Shown: one piece after another, positions 5,464 to 6,380 of the stretch
Position numbering within the stretch: position 1 is the stretch's first letter
Layout: each line of letters starts with the position of its first letter
Source of the DNA: Kerstersia sp052103615
GTDB taxonomy: Bacteria > Pseudomonadota > Gammaproteobacteria > Burkholderiales > Burkholderiaceae_B
DNA: 6,380 nt
Assembly (NCBI RefSeq): GCF_052103615.1
Contig: NZ_JBQEKA010000124.1
Location: 1-6,380 of the forward strand
Reading direction: 5' to 3'
Program-made: the position numbers and the translations under genes
The notes under the pieces: generated by a model
What the model saw: only the letters and a program-made list of their open reading frames with translations
Database searches by the model: none
What the model was told of the DNA's origin: nothing

Positions 5464-6380
5464 GCGCGGAATTGTACCGTACTGACCCCGCACAGCGCAT
5501 CCAGCAATTGCTGCGCAATGGCATCCCAGGTAAACGCCTGCACCCCGGCGCGCACCGCTGCGCGGGGCAATTGCGCCGCCCGCAGGCAAGCCGCCGCCAG
5601 GTCGGTGTCCAGGCTGCCTGTGACCCCTTCGCGCACAACTTCGCGTGGCGCATCGGCCGGCAGCGCTGCGACCGGCGTGCCGCAAGCCATGGCCTCCAGC
5701 ATGACCAGGCCGAAGGTATCGGTCTGGCTGGGAAACACAAACACGTCGGCTGCCGCGTAGTAGGGCGGCAGTTCCGCATGGCGGCGCGGCCCCACGAACA
5801 AGGCATCCGGGTATTGCGCGCGCAGGCGCTTCTCTTCCGGGCCGCCGCCCACGACGACTTTGGTGCCAGGCAAGGGCAAGGCCAGAAACGCATCCAGATT
5901 TTTTTCACGCGCCACCCGGCCGACATTGAGCCATACCGGCCGCGGCAAATGGGCCAGTTCCGGCGGCGCCGGCAAATCCGGCGCGAATGCTGCCAGGTCC
6001 ACGCCACGCGCCCACACCTGCAAATTGGCGAAGCCGCGGGCCGCCAGCACATCGGCGATATTGCGCGTCGGCACCAGAACCCGGCGCGATGGCTTGTGAA
6101 ACCAGCGCATGAACGCCCATGACCACCTGACCGGCACACCCAGGCGCACCTTCAGATAGTCGGGAAACATGGTGTGAAATGAGGTCGTGAACTGCCAGCC
6201 CTGCCTGAGCGCATGGCGCCGTGCTGCCAGGCCCAGCGGCCCTTCCGTAGCGATATGCACGGCATCCGGTTCAAAGTCGCCCAGACGGCGGCGAAAATGG
6301 CGCCCGGGGTTCAGGCATAGCCGCAGCGTCGGCTCGGACGGCGCGCCCATGGTGCGCGCCCCACCAGGTTCGATGACACG
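5457..6380 (-). CDS. GT4-family glycosyltransferase (probable alpha-mannosyltransferase-like), N-terminus cut by window edge
   Basis: The visible C-terminal 307 residues belong to the retaining GT-B fold, family GT4. The end of the N-terminal domain is seen as FEPDAVHIATEGPLG and TTSFHTMFPDYLKVRLG. The nucleotide-sugar-binding domain carries LNVGRVAREKNLDAFLAL, VVVGGGPEEKRL and PSQTDTFGLVMLEAMACGTPVAALP, the E-x7-E-type motif with Asp in the first acidic position, as in many mannosyl and glucosyltransferases. The frame stays open from the first ATG (6350) through to the window edge, and the segment before it (RVIEPGG) resembles the first-domain interior, so the true start, about 50 residues further, lies outside. 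Donor and acceptor cannot be told from sequence; GDP-mannose use is a guess from relatives. The TGA stop (5459-5457) lies inside riboswitch stem P1 of the ahcY leader. Confidence 0.88.
   Translation of the reverse strand, partial: RVIEPGGARTMGAPSEPTLRLCLNPGRHFRRRLGDFEPDAVHIATEGPLGLAARRHALRQGWQFTTSFHTMFPDYLKVRLGVPVRWSWAFMRWFHKPSRRVLVPTRNIADVLAARGFANLQVWARGVDLAAFAPDLPAPPELAHLPRPVWLNVGRVAREKNLDAFLALPLPGTKVVVGGGPEEKRLRAQYPDALFVGPRRHAELPPYYAAADVFVFPSQTDTFGLVMLEAMACGTPVAALPADAPREVVREGVTGSLDTDLAAACLRAAQLPRAAVRAGVQAFTWDAIAQQLLDALCGVSTVQFRAS
5471..5476 (-). promoter_or_regulatory. Candidate -10 box of the ahcY promoter, inside the glycosyltransferase 3' end
   Basis: TACAAT (5476-5471) matches the sigma-70 -10 consensus at five of six bases. 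Transcription starting 7-8 bases later would begin at about 5464-5463, exactly the first base of riboswitch stem P1. No convincing -35 is seen at 16-18 bases upstream, and there is no extended -10 TG, so the call rests on the -10 match and its position relative to P1. Confidence 0.45.

Noticed and set aside
5180..6139. Minus-strand frame running through the glycosyltransferase and the ahcY leader
   Set aside because: Out of frame with clear GT4 motifs, rich in Trp/Arg/Cys, and it reads through the riboswitch.

Overview
The window is from a GC-rich proteobacterium. An SAH riboswitch ahead of ahcY, the order ahcY / small four-helix membrane protein / metF, and the overall protein character point to Betaproteobacteria, order Burkholderiales. 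Alcaligenaceae (Bordetella/Achromobacter relatives) is my best guess, but the family level is inference from recollection of gene order, not a search.

Layout, left to right. (1) Positions 1-1715, minus strand: an Slt-type soluble lytic transglycosylase whose C-terminus runs off the left edge. (2) Positions 1730-2371, plus strand: 5-formyltetrahydrofolate cyclo-ligase, divergent from slt, with only 14 bases between the two start codons. (3) Positions 2372-2452: a hairpin-rich convergent intergenic region. (4) Positions 2453-3639, minus strand: metF and, upstream of it, a 111-residue four-helix membrane protein whose stop codon overlaps the metF start (ATGA). (5) Positions 3640-3770: a spacer with two strong GC-rich hairpins. 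(6) Positions 3771-5183, minus strand: ahcY. (7) Positions 5184-5463: the ahcY leader, containing an SAH riboswitch with an unusually long internal arm. (8) Positions 5457-6380, minus strand: the C-terminal part of a GT4-family glycosyltransferase that runs off the right edge. Its stop codon lies within the first strand of riboswitch stem P1.

Functionally, the centre is an activated-methyl-cycle and folate cluster. AhcY removes S-adenosylhomocysteine (SAH) and yields homocysteine. MetF makes the 5-methyl-tetrahydrofolate used to remethylate homocysteine to methionine. The cyclo-ligase returns 5-formyl-THF to the active one-carbon pool. The riboswitch would let SAH itself switch on ahcY, and possibly the downstream membrane gene and metF if transcription passes the two hairpins. 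The transglycosylase and glycosyltransferase look like unrelated flanking envelope genes.

No mobile element, CRISPR array, tRNA or rRNA was seen. The genes are ordinary conserved ones. The most interesting material is the ahcY leader RNA (long P3 arm, a proposed translational expression platform, overlap with the upstream coding sequence) and the translationally coupled membrane protein beside metF.
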